64,000 nt of DNA, taken from assembly GCA_947178215.1 (NCBI GenBank), contig CAMWXJ010000013.1:1-64000 (forward strand), read 5' to 3'. Below the pieces are notes generated by a model. It did no database searches. It saw nothing but the letters and a program-made list of their open reading frames with translations, and was not told where the DNA came from. Origin of the DNA: an uncultured Porphyromonadaceae bacterium (GTDB lineage: Bacteria; Bacteroidota; Bacteroidia; Bacteroidales; Muribaculaceae). Below, piece after piece: positions 1 through 8,074 of the stretch; the stretch's first letter is position 1; every line of letters begins with the position of its first letter. The position numbers were made by a program, and so were the translations under genes.

Positions 1-55
1 CCATCTCTTCCGGCAGAAGACACTCCGCCAACTCGATATATGGGTTCTTTTCCAT
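1..55 (-). CDS. Partial ISAon1-type transposase N-region protein (5' end only)
   Basis: Only the first 18 codons lie in the window. The minus strand opens with an ATG at 55-53 and reads M-E-K-N-P-Y-I-E-L-A followed by E-C-L-L-P-E-E-M before the window edge. This resembles the start of the small N-region proteins of ISAon1-type insertion sequences in Bacteroidales, which begin with an N-P-Y-I-x-L-A-x-x-L-L-P-E pattern and act with the downstream DDE transposase. A consensus promoter sits just upstream and gives a very short leader. The identification rests on a short match from memory, so it is tentative; any other protein with this N-terminus is possible. Confidence 0.4.
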   Translation of the reverse strand, partial: MEKNPYIELAECLLPEEM

Positions 56-72
56 CGCAGTTTAATTTGCTG

Positions 73-104
73 CAAAGGTAAATCTTTTTTATTATTCTAA
101 CACA
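73..104 (-). promoter_or_regulatory. Bacteroidetes promoter for the partial transposase gene
   Basis: On the minus strand TACCTTTG (80-73) matches the Bacteroidetes -7 consensus TAnnTTTG exactly. A TGTG at 104-101 lies 20 nt upstream as a weak -33 box. Transcription would start about 10 nt before the ATG at 55. Confidence 0.55.
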
Positions 105-617
105 GGTTTATTACCATGCGCCCCGCCGCTGTGCCGACAAATACCGGGCCTATGTTTAGTAATAAACGTCGCATGATAATAATAAGGCTGTGTTGTGGGC
201 GGCAAAACGACAATATTTACAGAAAAACAGGCAAAGAATTGGAAAAATCAAAAAGTCGCCGTAAATTTGCATTAAGAAAGAGACCCCGTTGCCGCCTCGC
301 GCCCACTGATTGTAATGTTACACGGCTAAAACCTTGATACGACATCAGGACCGAGGCTCAATAGAAGATAATCAAAGGCAACCCTGTTTCAGCACACCGT
401 GAGGCGTGCATCCAGGTAAAAGGTGTATTATGAAAATGTAAGTATGATATAATCTCTACTGTTTTTTTACGACGAGCAACTTTACGACATCAGGAAATCG
501 GAGAGTTGATTATCACTAAAGAAACTAACGTGCCTATTGGCTTTGGTCCGGGGCTGCCTGATTGAAGGTGGTGCCGGTATTTTTTTTATTATACCGCGCA
601 CATAAGTCGTCCCGACA
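105..617. other. Intergenic stretch between IS edge and tRNA-Pro
   Basis: I see no convincing gene here. A 73-codon plus-strand reading frame (116-337) has no recognisable features and probably is not coding. The stretch is AT-richer than its surroundings, as expected near a mobile element, and contains one 13-bp direct repeat, listed separately. Confidence 0.5.
338..495. repeat. 13-bp direct repeat pair
   Basis: TACGACATCAGGA occurs at 338-350 and again at 483-495, in the same orientation with start points 145 bp apart. It lies between the putative IS edge and the tRNA-Pro gene. It could be chance, a remnant of an insertion or a protein-binding repeat; nothing in the sequence decides this. 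Confidence 0.35.
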
Positions 618-649
618 CTTGGTGGTTAGCCGATTTTTGACTAACTTTG
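618..649 (+). promoter_or_regulatory. Promoter of tRNA-Pro
   Basis: TAACTTTG at 642-649 matches TAnnTTTG exactly. A CTTG at 618-621 lies 20 nt upstream, a fair -33 box. The implied start near 656 leaves a leader of roughly 43 nt before the mature tRNA at 699. Confidence 0.65.
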
Positions 650-698
650 CACAGCAAAACCGGAAGCACCGTAGTGTACACGCGGCAATATAAGTTTT

Positions 699-772
699 CG
701 GAGTGTTGCGCAGCCCGGTAGCGCGCATGCTTTGGGAGCATGAGGTCGCAGGTTCGAATCCTGTCACTCCGA
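699..772 (+). tRNA. tRNA-Pro(TGG)
   Basis: The stretch folds into a complete cloverleaf. The 7-bp acceptor stem is CGGAGTG (699-705) with CACTCCG (765-771), followed by discriminator A772. The D arm pairs GCGC with GCGC. The anticodon stem CATGC/GCATG carries the loop TTTGGGA, which puts anticodon TGG at 733-735 (proline, reading CCA and, by wobble, other CCN codons). The T arm contains the invariant TTCGAAT. The 3' CCA is not encoded, as is usual in Bacteroidetes. It has its own promoter and is followed by a strong hairpin. Confidence 0.97.
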
Positions 773-787
773 CAAACATATAGACAG

Positions 788-832
788 GTCGTCGGTCATC
801 AGCCGCAAGGCACGATGACCGACGACTTGTTT
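788..832 (+). terminator. Rho-independent terminator after tRNA-Pro
   Basis: A perfect 13-bp stem (788-800 with 814-826) encloses a 13-nt loop and is followed by TTGTTTA. It lies 16 nt after the tRNA. Confidence 0.75.
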
Positions 833-873
833 ATGCCCCGCAAACCGCCCGCACCCGCCCATGCGGCAAATCA

Positions 874-921
874 CAAGGCCCCGCAGAAACAACGCTAAAA
901 ACACGCTGCTCTGCGGGGCCT
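874..921 (-). terminator. Probable terminator of the RNase G operon
   Basis: AGGCCCCGCAG (876-886) pairs with CTGCGGGGCCT (911-921), giving 11 bp, about 45 nt past the minus-strand stop of the RNase G gene. The run after the hairpin on the minus strand is only moderately T-rich. Confidence 0.6.
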
Positions 922-966
922 GTAAGTTGTGGTGTGTGCCTTGTGTTGACACGGAGGGAGCTGATG

Positions 967-2589
967 CTATTCCTCCTTGTTGCGGTTCTTGGCTTTCTGT
1001 TTGTTTTTGGTTGCCGACGATTCTACGTCGCGTTCCTCTTTAAGGTCGATTTCGTTACCGTTCTTGTCGATTACGCGGTATTGCAGGTAGGCAAGGCTTT
1101 GGTCGGGCACTATACGAAATTTGCGGCCGAGCTCCATACGCCAGCGGCGGTAGGTAGATATGATTCCCTTCTTGATATATGCGTCGACATAGGGGTGCAC
1201 ATACATGATGAAATCGCTCTGGTCGAGCTCTCCTGTAAGATAGGCGAGCTTCTCGCGCAGTGTGTCGGTAAAGAGTAGCGAAGGCTGGATGACGCCTTTG
1301 CCGAAGCATGAGGGGCACTCCTCGGCTGTGGTGATGTCGAGGGCCGGGCGCACGCGCTGACGTGTTATCTGCATGAGACCGAATTTGCTCAGGGGCAGAA
1401 TATTGTGGCGCGCCCTGTCGGTGGCCATGACCTCGCGCATGTGTTCGTAAAGCGCCTGGCGGTGTTCGACCTTGTTCATGTCGATGAAGTCGATGACGAT
1501 GATGCCGCCCATGTCGCGCAACCGTAGCTGACGGGCTATCTCGTCGGCGGCGCGCATGTTTACTTCGAGCGCATTGGTTTCCTGGTCGGGCGCGCCCTTG
1601 GAGCGATTGCCCGAGTTGACGTCAATCACATGAAGCGCTTCCGTGTGCTCAATAATGATATAGGCGCCTGACCTGAACGATACCGTCTTGCCGAAGCTGC
1701 TCTTAATCTGCTTCGTAATCGAGAACTCGTCAAAGATAGGCTCAGGCTTGTTGTAAAGCTTTACTATGTCGGCACGGTCGGGAGCGATGAGGCTCACATA
1801 TTTGCGTATCTGCGCGTAAATGTCGGGGTCGTTGACCCAGATGCTCTCAAATGAGGGGCTGAATATGTCGCGTAGCACCGATACGATGCGGCTCTCTTCC
1901 TCGAAGATGAGCGCGGGAGGGTTGGCCTTGCGTGCTTTTTCGACCGTCTCTTCCCAGCACTGCAAAAGCGTTTTCAGCTCGGAATTGAGCTCGGCCACAC
2001 GCTTGCCTTCGGCTGATGTGCGTATGATGATGCCGAAGTTTTTGGGCCTTATCGACTCCATGAGCTGGCGCAGTCGCACCTTCTCTTCGGTAGTCTTGAT
2101 TTTCTGGGAAATGGAGATTTTGTCGCCGAAAGGTATGAGCACCATATAACGTCCCGTGAGAGAGATTTCGGTGGTAAGACGGGGACCTTTCGAGGAGATG
2201 GGTTCTTTGACTATCTGCACCATCAGCTCCTGACCCGGGGTGAGCTTGTCGGCTATTGCGCCGTGCTTATCGATGTCGGGCTCGAGCTTCATCTTGGAGA
2301 TAGACGGCAGATGCTTCTTGTCGTCCAGAGCCTGTGTGAGGAATGAGGTGTAGGAATCAAACTGAGGGCCAAGATCCAGGTAATGGAGGAAAGCGTCTTT
2401 TTCGTAGCCTACGTTGACGAATGCGGCGTTAAGGCCCGGCATCAGCTTCTTGACCTTGGCCAAGTAAATGTCGCCGACAGCGTAGGAGATGTTGCGCGCC
2501 TCTTTCTGCAACGAGACGAGGCGGCCGTCTTCGAGAAGCGCTATTGACACTTCCTTAGGCTGTACATCTACAATAAGTTCGCTTTGCAT
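967..2589 (-). CDS. rng: Ribonuclease E/G family endoribonuclease (RNase G)
   Basis: A 540-residue single-strand-specific endoribonuclease, which in other bacteria processes rRNA 5' ends and starts mRNA decay. The N-terminal S1-like RNA-binding part includes the typical M-Q-S-E-L-I-V-D start and G-D-I-Y-L-A-K-V. The catalytic aspartates sit in H-V-I-D-V-N-S-G and V-I-D-F-I-D-M, and a CPSCFGKG zinc-link motif follows. The tail is lysine-rich. I chose the ATG at 2589 rather than one 13 codons upstream because family members begin with M-x-S-E-L-I-V-D. The length fits RNase G, not the longer RNase E with its degradosome scaffold. It follows the HU-like and AURKAIP1/COX24-type genes in the same direction, an order I recall as common in Bacteroidetes. 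Confidence 0.93.
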   Translation of the reverse strand: MQSELIVDVQPKEVSIALLEDGRLVSLQKEARNISYAVGDIYLAKVKKLMPGLNAAFVNVGYEKDAFLHYLDLGPQFDSYTSFLTQALDDKKHLPSISKMKLEPDIDKHGAIADKLTPGQELMVQIVKEPISSKGPRLTTEISLTGRYMVLIPFGDKISISQKIKTTEEKVRLRQLMESIRPKNFGIIIRTSAEGKRVAELNSELKTLLQCWEETVEKARKANPPALIFEEESRIVSVLRDIFSPSFESIWVNDPDIYAQIRKYVSLIAPDRADIVKLYNKPEPIFDEFSITKQIKSSFGKTVSFRSGAYIIIEHTEALHVIDVNSGNRSKGAPDQETNALEVNMRAADEIARQLRLRDMGGIIVIDFIDMNKVEHRQALYEHMREVMATDRARHNILPLSKFGLMQITRQRVRPALDITTAEECPSCFGKGVIQPSLLFTDTLREKLAYLTGELDQSDFIMYVHPYVDAYIKKGIISTYRRWRMELGRKFRIVPDQSLAYLQYRVIDKNGNEIDLKEERDVESSATKNKQKAKNRNKEE

Positions 2590-2627
2590 GGGTGAATCTT
2601 CAGTGAGGTTGGTTATAAAAACACACA

Positions 2628-2678
2628 AAGAACAGTGCCGGCCATCGCCAGTTTATGTTGGCAGCCGAGTCTGTTCTT
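2628..2678 (-). promoter_or_regulatory. Stem-loop upstream of RNase G (terminator or leader hairpin)
   Basis: AAGAACAG (2628-2635) is complementary to CTGTTCTT (2671-2678), with additional GGCCA/TGGC pairing inside. On the minus strand it is followed by TTTGTGTG and a run of five T. It may end the transcript of the 29-aa gene or act in the RNase G leader, where the E. coli rne mRNA has an autoregulatory hairpin. Confidence 0.45.
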
Positions 2679-2766
2679 AGTGTCTGGATGCCTTTGGCGC
2701 AGAGTAGACCGCCGTGTGACGAGCGGTCCCCACTGCGCCGGCATCATGCTGAGAAGTGACCGTGAC

Positions 2767-2856
2767 TTACTTCTTCTTGTGACGGTTCTTTCTCAGGCGC
2801 TTTTTGCGCTTGTGAGTGGCCATCTTGTGGCCTTTACGTTTCTTTCCGCTTGGCAT
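2767..2856 (-). CDS. AURKAIP1/COX24-domain small basic ribosome-associated protein (29 aa)
   Basis: A 29-codon reading frame from ATG (2856-2854) to TAA (2769-2767). The product begins M-P-S-G-K-K-R-K, has a central M-A-T-H-K-R-K-K-R-L-R-K core and ends N-R-H-K-K-K; more than half the residues are Lys, Arg or His. The core is the signature of the AURKAIP1/COX24 (DUF1713) domain, whose mitochondrial member is small-subunit protein mS38 and whose mycobacterial relative is bS22. Bacteroidetes genomes encode this tiny protein widely but it is often left unannotated because of its length. It sits between the HU-like gene and RNase G. Its role in this ribosome is inferred from homology. Confidence 0.85.
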   Translation of the reverse strand: MPSGKKRKGHKMATHKRKKRLRKNRHKKK

Positions 2857-2930
2857 TGTAGTGGATATTTAGGTTAGTGATATGCTGGGCTGTCGGCTTT
2901 GAGGCCTTTACAGATTGGAGTTGCCGTTAC

Positions 2931-3218
2931 TTACTTGCTGAGGCTGGTCTTTACCTCTTCAAGGAACACCTTCGAGGGCTTGAATGCCGGAATCTGATGC
3001 TCGGCTATGGTGATGGTGGTGTTCTTTGATATATTGCGGGCTGTCTTCTGAGCGCGGGTCTTTACGATAAAGCTACCGAAGCCGCGGAGGTAAACGTTCT
3101 CGTCGTGGGCGAGAGAGTCCTTCACTACGTCCATGAATTTCTCTACGGTAGCGAGCACGCTGGCGCGGTCGATACCTGTCGATTTGTAGATTTCGTTGAC
3201 GATGTCAGCTTTAGTCAT
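2931..3218 (-). CDS. HU/IHF-family histone-like DNA-binding protein
   Basis: A 95-residue nucleoid protein. It starts M-T-K-A-D-I-V-N-E-I, has the dimerising alpha-helical half, then the G-F-G-S-F beta-turn and a DNA-embracing arm that is unusual in reading K-T-A-R-N-I-S-K-N rather than the classical R-x-G-R-N-P. It ends with the P-A-F-K-P-S-K helix typical of the HU/IHF fold. The length matches the family (90-100 aa). It heads a minus-strand cluster with the 29-aa ribosomal-type gene and RNase G, and has its own upstream promoter region. It binds and bends DNA with little specificity; HU and IHF-like subtypes cannot be separated by eye. Confidence 0.93.
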   Translation of the reverse strand: MTKADIVNEIYKSTGIDRASVLATVEKFMDVVKDSLAHDENVYLRGFGSFIVKTRAQKTARNISKNTTITIAEHQIPAFKPSKVFLEEVKTSLSK

Positions 3219-3305
3219 AACGTGTTAGTTTATTATGATTTTTTTTAAATACTTAGCTATCAAAGCGCTGCTGAGAGCGACACACGTCGCTGCTCATAAG
3301 CAAGT

Positions 3306-3330
3306 GCAAATATCGGATTTTTTTTTCAAA
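3306..3330 (-). promoter_or_regulatory. Candidate promoter of the HU-like gene
   Basis: The minus strand carries GATATTTGC at 3314-3306, one base off TAnnTTTG plus C. A TTTG lies at 3330-3327, but only 12 nt upstream instead of the usual 19-21. The start would fall near 3300, leaving an 80-nt leader. Confidence 0.4.
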
Positions 3331-3471
3331 CGCGCACTACATCCAAGCTAATTTTTTGAGTTTTTGTTGCTTCACTGCTATTTGATGAAGCGGCGGCACA
3401 CAGATGTCACCACACGCGCATTAGTATGTACACACGACCGGGTGCCACGCCGAGGCGAGTGACGTGCGGCT

Positions 3472-3503
3472 GTTGTGAATGTCGTTTATATTCGTTACCT
3501 TTG
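3472..3503 (+). promoter_or_regulatory. Promoter of the GH2 beta-galactosidase gene
   Basis: TACCTTTG at 3496-3503 is an exact TAnnTTTG match, with GTTG at 3472-3475 exactly 20 nt upstream as the -33 box. The start near 3510 gives a leader of about 44 nt. Confidence 0.75.
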
Positions 3504-3553
3504 CCGATAAATCTCCTTCATGATTTTTCAACTCTAACACCTTATATATTCCC

Positions 3554-6500
3554 ATGAACAAATCAGCCTTGACGCTCGCCGCTATGATGACAGCGGCGTC
3601 GGCGGCATGGGGTTACCCTGCGGTCAACCTCAATGCGCCTGCTCCGGGGGTTCCTGTGCTCGAAGGATTTGAGTACGCGCTCAATCCCGCGGCCCCCGAC
3701 GGCACCGAATGGCAGAGTCCCGGCCGGCTATCGCTCAACAAAGAGCAGCCGCGCGCCACATTCTACCCCTTTGCCTCGGCCGAACAGGCCCTTGGCATCC
3801 TCCCCGACAATGCGGCTTTCTACCGTAGCCTCGACGGTCCCGACTGGGCGTTCCGCTGGGTCGGCAATCCCTGGGAGCGCGATTCAACTTTCCAGACTCC
3901 CGGATTTGACGCTTCGAAATGGGACCGCATCGCCGTGCCCGGCTCATGGAACATCCAGGGTCTGCAAGGCGACGGCACCCAGAAGTATGGCACCCCCATC
4001 TACGTCAACCAGCCTGTGATTTTCTTCCATCAGGTGAAGCCCGACGACTGGCGTGGCGGCGTGATGCGCACCCCTCCCACCGACTGGTCGACCTACAAAA
4101 ACCGCAACGAGGTGGGCCAGTATTTACGCCCGTTCACCGTGCCCGAAAGCTGGAAAGACCGCGAGGTGTATATAGAATTTGACGGCGTAGACTCGTTCTT
4201 CTATCTCTGGATTAACGGCAAATATGTGGGTTTCAGCAAGAACTCCCGTGTAGCCGCCCGATTCGACATCACCCCCTATCTCAACAAGCCCGGCGAAGAA
4301 AATATGCTCGCCGTGGAGGTGTACCGTTCCAGCGACGGCTCTTTCCTCGAAGCCCAGGATATGTTCCGTCTGCCCGGTATCTTCCGCTCGGTGGGCATCC
4401 TGTCGACGCCTAAGATGCAGATACGCGACCTCGTGGCCATACCTACGCTCTCCAACGACTACCGCGACGGCAACCTCAACATCACGGCAAGCCTGCGCAA
4501 CCTCTCCAAGAAGGACTGCAAGGGCCTCGTGATGGATTACTCGCTCTATCCGGCACCCCTCTACGGCGACCCCGACGCCTCGACCCGCCCCGTACTCACC
4601 GTAAAGTCACAGCCGGTAAGCGTTGCAAAGGGCCTTGAAGGCAAGGTGACGACCGACATATCACTCGCCGAGCCAAAGCTTTGGAGCACGGAAGCCCCCT
4701 GGCGCTATGTCCTCGTGGCCCAGCTGCGCGACTCCAAAGGCAAGCTGCTGGAAACCGTGTCGACCAACGTGGGCTTCCGTCAGGTGGAAATCAAGGACAC
4801 CCCCGCAGAAGCCGACGAGTTTGGCAAGGCAGGCCGCTACTACTACATCAACGGCAAGACCGTCAAGCTCAAAGGCGTGAACCGTCACGAGACCAACCCC
4901 GCCACCGGCCACGCCGTGCCGCGCGAGCAGATGGAGGAGGAAATCATGATGATGAAGCGCGCCAACATCAACCATATCCGCAACAGCCACTATCCGCAGC
5001 CCGAATACCTGTATTACCTCGCCGACAAGTATGGCATAGCCTTCGAGGACGAAGCCAATCTTGAAAGCCACGAATACTACTACGGCAAGGCCTCGCTCTC
5101 ACATCCCGTGGAGTGGCGCCCGGCCCATGTGGCCCGCAACATGGAGATGGTGCACAGCCACGTCAACTATCCCTCTATCGTGATATGGAGCCTTGGCAAC
5201 GAGGCCGGACCCGGCGATAACTTCAAAGCAGCCTACTCGGCCATAAAGGAGTTTGACACCAGCCGTCCCGTGCAGTATGAGCGCAACAACAACATCGTCG
5301 ACATGGGCTCCAACCAATACCCCTCTATCGGCCTCACTCAGGCGCTCGCATCCGGCGAGATGGACGCCGTATATCCGTTCCACATTTCGGAATACGCCCA
5401 CTCCATGGGCAACGCCGTGGGCGACCTCAAACCGATATGGGAGGCCGTAGAGAGCAGCAACTTCATCTGCGGCGGCGCTATCTGGGACTGGATTGACCAG
5501 AGTCTCTACAACTACACCCCCGACGGGACACGCTACCTCGCCTATGGCGGCGACTTCGGCGACAAGCCCAACGACGGCCAGTTCGTAATGAACGGTATCA
5601 TCTTCGGCGACCTCGAACCAAAACCCGCCTACTACGAGGTGAAGCGCGTCTACCAGCCCGTGTCCGTTACCCCTGTCGACATGTCGAAGGGTCAGGTTGA
5701 AATCTTTAACAAAAACTATTTCGAGCCCCTCACCGAAAATATGTCGTGGACTCTTCTCCAGGACGGCAAAGAGGTGGCCAAGGGCGACGCACTCGTCGGC
5801 CCGAGAATGTATCTCGGCCCGCGTCAGAAAGCAGTCTACACTATCCCCTACGACCTCACCGGCCTTGACGGCAAACTCCTCGTCAACATCAGCTTCACCC
5901 TCGCCGAGGACAAGCCTTGGGCCAAGAAAGGCTACGTGCAGATGGAGGAACAGCTCATTGTATCCGAAGCGACACGCAACAACCCTGCTCTCACGGCCAA
6001 GGCTCGTGAAATGGCACACGGCGGCAAGGTGACCATGAGCGTCGACGGCAAGAACGTGGAATCGCTCAAAACCATTACCGCTCCCCTCACCGTAAGCGGC
6101 AACGGCTTCAAGGCGGTGTTTGACCCGGCCAACGGTCAGCTTTCCGAACTCGAATACAACGGCAAGGCCATGATTGAGCCGGGCAACGGTCTGCGTCTCG
6201 ACGCTTTCCGCGCATACGTCAACAACGACAACTGGGTATACCCCTCATGGTACCGCAGCGGCCTCCACAACCTCAAAGCCACCGCCGGTGCCTCCGACGC
6301 GTATATCAATGCCGACGGCAACGCCGTAATATCGTTCAAGGTGCGCTATCAGGCTCCTAACGCTGCCCGTATCAGCGGCGACCACTCCCACGGCGCACAG
6401 CCCGAGGAGCTTACCGATACCCCCTGCGAGTTCGCTTTCGACGTCAATGAAATCTACACCGTATATCCCGACGGCTCCGTAGCACTCAGCGCCGAGATTG

Positions 6501-7660
6501 CCGGCAACGACCCCACCGTAGTGCTCCCACGCCTCGGCTTCATGCTCAACGTTCCCGAACAATACAGCCGCTTCACCTACTACGGCCGCGGTCCTGTCGA
6601 GAACTACAACGACCGTAAGGAGCAGAACATCGGCATCTACACATCCACAGTGGCCGACCAGTATGTCAACTATCCCAAGCCTCAGAACATGGCCAACCAT
6701 GAGGATGTACGCTGGGCCGCCCTCACCACTCCCGACCAAAGCGCCGGCCTCGTGGCAATAGGCGGTGAGCCAATGAGTGTCACAGCACTGCCCTACGACG
6801 AAGAGGCTCTTGTCAAGGCGCAGCATCCCTATCAGCTGCCCGCAGCAGGAGCAACACGCATGCACCTCAATATCGGTCAGACAGGTCTCGGCGGCACATC
6901 CTGCGGCCAGGCTCCCCCCACTTCCGACCATCGCATAATGGCCACTCCGCACGCCATGAGCCTCGTGCTGCGCCCCGTGACCGCTCTCATGGACGCTCCA
7001 TCGCAGGCACGCGTCTCTCTCGACGGTGACAAGCCGTTGCGCATCTGGCGCGATGACATGGGCAATGTCACTGTAAGCACCCCCGACGAGGGAAAATCAA
7101 TCATGGTGCGCGTCGACGGCGCCAAGAAGCCGGTTGCCTATTCCGGACCGGTGAACATGCGCAACGGCGGCACGATCGAAGCGTGGCTCGCCGACAACAA
7201 CCGTATCTCGGCCACCGCTACCTACAACAGGATTGAAAAAGTACCGGCCCAGGTGATGTTTGTCAACTCGGAAGAGCCGTATGAGGAAGCAAAGTATGCC
7301 ATTGACGGCAACCCCGACAGCTTCTGGCACACTATGTATTCGGTGACCGTAGCGCAATATCCCCACTGGATTGACCTCGACGTACGCGAGATAAAGAACC
7401 TCACCGGCGTAGCCTATCTGCCTCGTCAAGGCGGCGGCGAAAACGGCGACTTCAAGGATTATGAGGTCTACGTCTCCACCGACGGCAAGAATTGGGGCGA
7501 ACCTGTTGCCAAGGGCACTTTCGAGCGCAACAAGAAGCGCAAGGAGATACGCTTTGATGCTCCCGTAAAAGGCCGCTACGTGCGTCTGCGCGGCCTCAAC
7601 TCGCAGAACGGACAGGACTACGGCGCTGCCGCCGAAATAGAGGTCCTCGCCAACGAGTGA
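3554..7660 (+). CDS. Secreted GH2 beta-galactosidase with C-terminal F5/8-type-C (CBM32-like) domain
   Basis: A 1368-residue exported glycoside hydrolase that would release terminal beta-galactose. A signal peptide (about residues 1-20, ending A-A-W-G) is followed by the GH2 sugar-binding jelly roll, an immunoglobulin-like domain and the TIM barrel. The acid/base is E550 in L-G-N-E-A-G-P-G-D and the nucleophile E613 in H-I-S-E-Y-A-H-S-M-G-N. A beta-galactosidase small-chain domain spans about residues 850-1150. A discoidin-like domain runs from about 1229 to the end, with the N-P-D-S-F-W-H-T motif common in such domains. There is no lipobox, so it is probably periplasmic or exported. It stands alone with its own promoter and a strong terminator. 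The exact linkage cleaved cannot be read from sequence. Confidence 0.93.
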   Translation: MNKSALTLAAMMTAASAAWGYPAVNLNAPAPGVPVLEGFEYALNPAAPDGTEWQSPGRLSLNKEQPRATFYPFASAEQALGILPDNAAFYRSLDGPDWAFRWVGNPWERDSTFQTPGFDASKWDRIAVPGSWNIQGLQGDGTQKYGTPIYVNQPVIFFHQVKPDDWRGGVMRTPPTDWSTYKNRNEVGQYLRPFTVPESWKDREVYIEFDGVDSFFYLWINGKYVGFSKNSRVAARFDITPYLNKPGEENMLAVEVYRSSDGSFLEAQDMFRLPGIFRSVGILSTPKMQIRDLVAIPTLSNDYRDGNLNITASLRNLSKKDCKGLVMDYSLYPAPLYGDPDASTRPVLTVKSQPVSVAKGLEGKVTTDISLAEPKLWSTEAPWRYVLVAQLRDSKGKLLETVSTNVGFRQVEIKDTPAEADEFGKAGRYYYINGKTVKLKGVNRHETNPATGHAVPREQMEEEIMMMKRANINHIRNSHYPQPEYLYYLADKYGIAFEDEANLESHEYYYGKASLSHPVEWRPAHVARNMEMVHSHVNYPSIVIWSLGNEAGPGDNFKAAYSAIKEFDTSRPVQYERNNNIVDMGSNQYPSIGLTQALASGEMDAVYPFHISEYAHSMGNAVGDLKPIWEAVESSNFICGGAIWDWIDQSLYNYTPDGTRYLAYGGDFGDKPNDGQFVMNGIIFGDLEPKPAYYEVKRVYQPVSVTPVDMSKGQVEIFNKNYFEPLTENMSWTLLQDGKEVAKGDALVGPRMYLGPRQKAVYTIPYDLTGLDGKLLVNISFTLAEDKPWAKKGYVQMEEQLIVSEATRNNPALTAKAREMAHGGKVTMSVDGKNVESLKTITAPLTVSGNGFKAVFDPANGQLSELEYNGKAMIEPGNGLRLDAFRAYVNNDNWVYPSWYRSGLHNLKATAGASDAYINADGNAVISFKVRYQAPNAARISGDHSHGAQPEELTDTPCEFAFDVNEIYTVYPDGSVALSAEIAGNDPTVVLPRLGFMLNVPEQYSRFTYYGRGPVENYNDRKEQNIGIYTSTVADQYVNYPKPQNMANHEDVRWAALTTPDQSAGLVAIGGEPMSVTALPYDEEALVKAQHPYQLPAAGATRMHLNIGQTGLGGTSCGQAPPTSDHRIMATPHAMSLVLRPVTALMDAPSQARVSLDGDKPLRIWRDDMGNVTVSTPDEGKSIMVRVDGAKKPVAYSGPVNMRNGGTIEAWLADNNRISATATYNRIEKVPAQVMFVNSEEPYEEAKYAIDGNPDSFWHTMYSVTVAQYPHWIDLDVREIKNLTGVAYLPRQGGGENGDFKDYEVYVSTDGKNWGEPVAKGTFERNKKRKEIRFDAPVKGRYVRLRGLNSQNGQDYGAAAEIEVLANE

Positions 7661-7688
7661 CCGACACCGGCTCATCTCTTTACCCTGC

Positions 7689-7724
7689 GGGGCCGCACCG
7701 GTAGGTGCGGCCCCGTCTGTTATT
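7689..7724 (+). terminator. Rho-independent terminator of the GH2 gene
   Basis: GGGGCCGCACC (7689-7699) pairs perfectly with GGTGCGGCCCC (7704-7714) around a GGTA loop, followed by GTCTGTTATT. It lies 28 nt after the stop. Confidence 0.9.
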
Positions 7725-7761
7725 GCGACTCCACTCCTCAAGCAGTTGAGGGCCCGACATA

Positions 7762-7805
7762 CCAAAGCCGGAGACCTGCCCTGTCACTGGGGTCGGTCTC
7801 CGGCT
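7762..7805 (-). terminator. Terminator of the minus-strand operon 14200-7864
   Basis: AGCCGGAGACC (7766-7776) pairs with GGTCTCCGGCT (7795-7805), 11 bp, just past the last gene of the operon; TTTGG follows on the minus strand. Confidence 0.65.
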
Positions 7806-7863
7806 GTCGTGTATGCATTCCGTGAGCAAAAAAGGAATGGTGACTATCGTCAAGCTCCTCTTA

Positions 7864-8010
7864 TTATTTGTTGTTGCGCGGGTTGTTGTTCAGCTCTTTC
7901 ACATTCTCCTTCACGAGTTCGGGAGTAGTCTTTTCATCGTTGGCAATATCGACTGCAACACCGGGAAATTTCTCGGCCTCGCAATCTTTCTTTGTAATCT
8001 TCTTTTCCAT
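7864..8010 (-). CDS. Small conserved hypothetical protein (48 aa)
   Basis: A 48-residue hydrophilic protein starting M-E-K-K-I-T-K-K-D and containing F-P-G-V-A-V-D-I-A-N-D-E-K-T-T and a terminal L-N-N-N-P-R-N. I recall similar short proteins with the V-A-V-D-I-A-N-D core in Bacteroides but no assigned function. A frame 15 codons longer exists; I chose the ATG at 8010 because conservation appears to begin there. It is the last gene of the operon, 64 nt after engB and shortly before a terminator. Confidence 0.65.
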   Translation of the reverse strand: MEKKITKKDCEAEKFPGVAVDIANDEKTTPELVKENVKELNNNPRNNK

Positions 8011-8074
8011 AATGGCAATGTTGTATGCGGGTTGATTATATATCTTATATAACACTGCCGGGATGCCTAAGGTT

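Larger units (their letters stand above)
3219..3553. other. Divergent intergenic region between HU-like gene and GH2 gene
   Basis: 335 bp without a gene. The left half is A/T-rich and holds the HU-like promoter candidate. The right half holds a consensus promoter for the GH2 gene. No tRNA, repeat or further open frame is evident. Confidence 0.6.

Noticed and set aside
116..337. 73-codon plus-strand frame
   Set aside because: No recognisable motif, unusual composition, no start signal; lies in AT-rich intergenic DNA.
534..779. 81-codon minus-strand frame over the tRNA gene reading V-G-V-T-G-F-E-P-A-T-S
   Set aside because: This is the well-known false peptide produced by reading tRNA-Pro antisense; the locus is a tRNA gene with promoter and terminator.
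5099..6019. Long antisense frames within the GH2 gene (also 6245-6952 and 7097-7765)
   Set aside because: They are complements of a high-GC gene with strong codon bias; the opposite strand has complete GH2 domains and catalytic residues.
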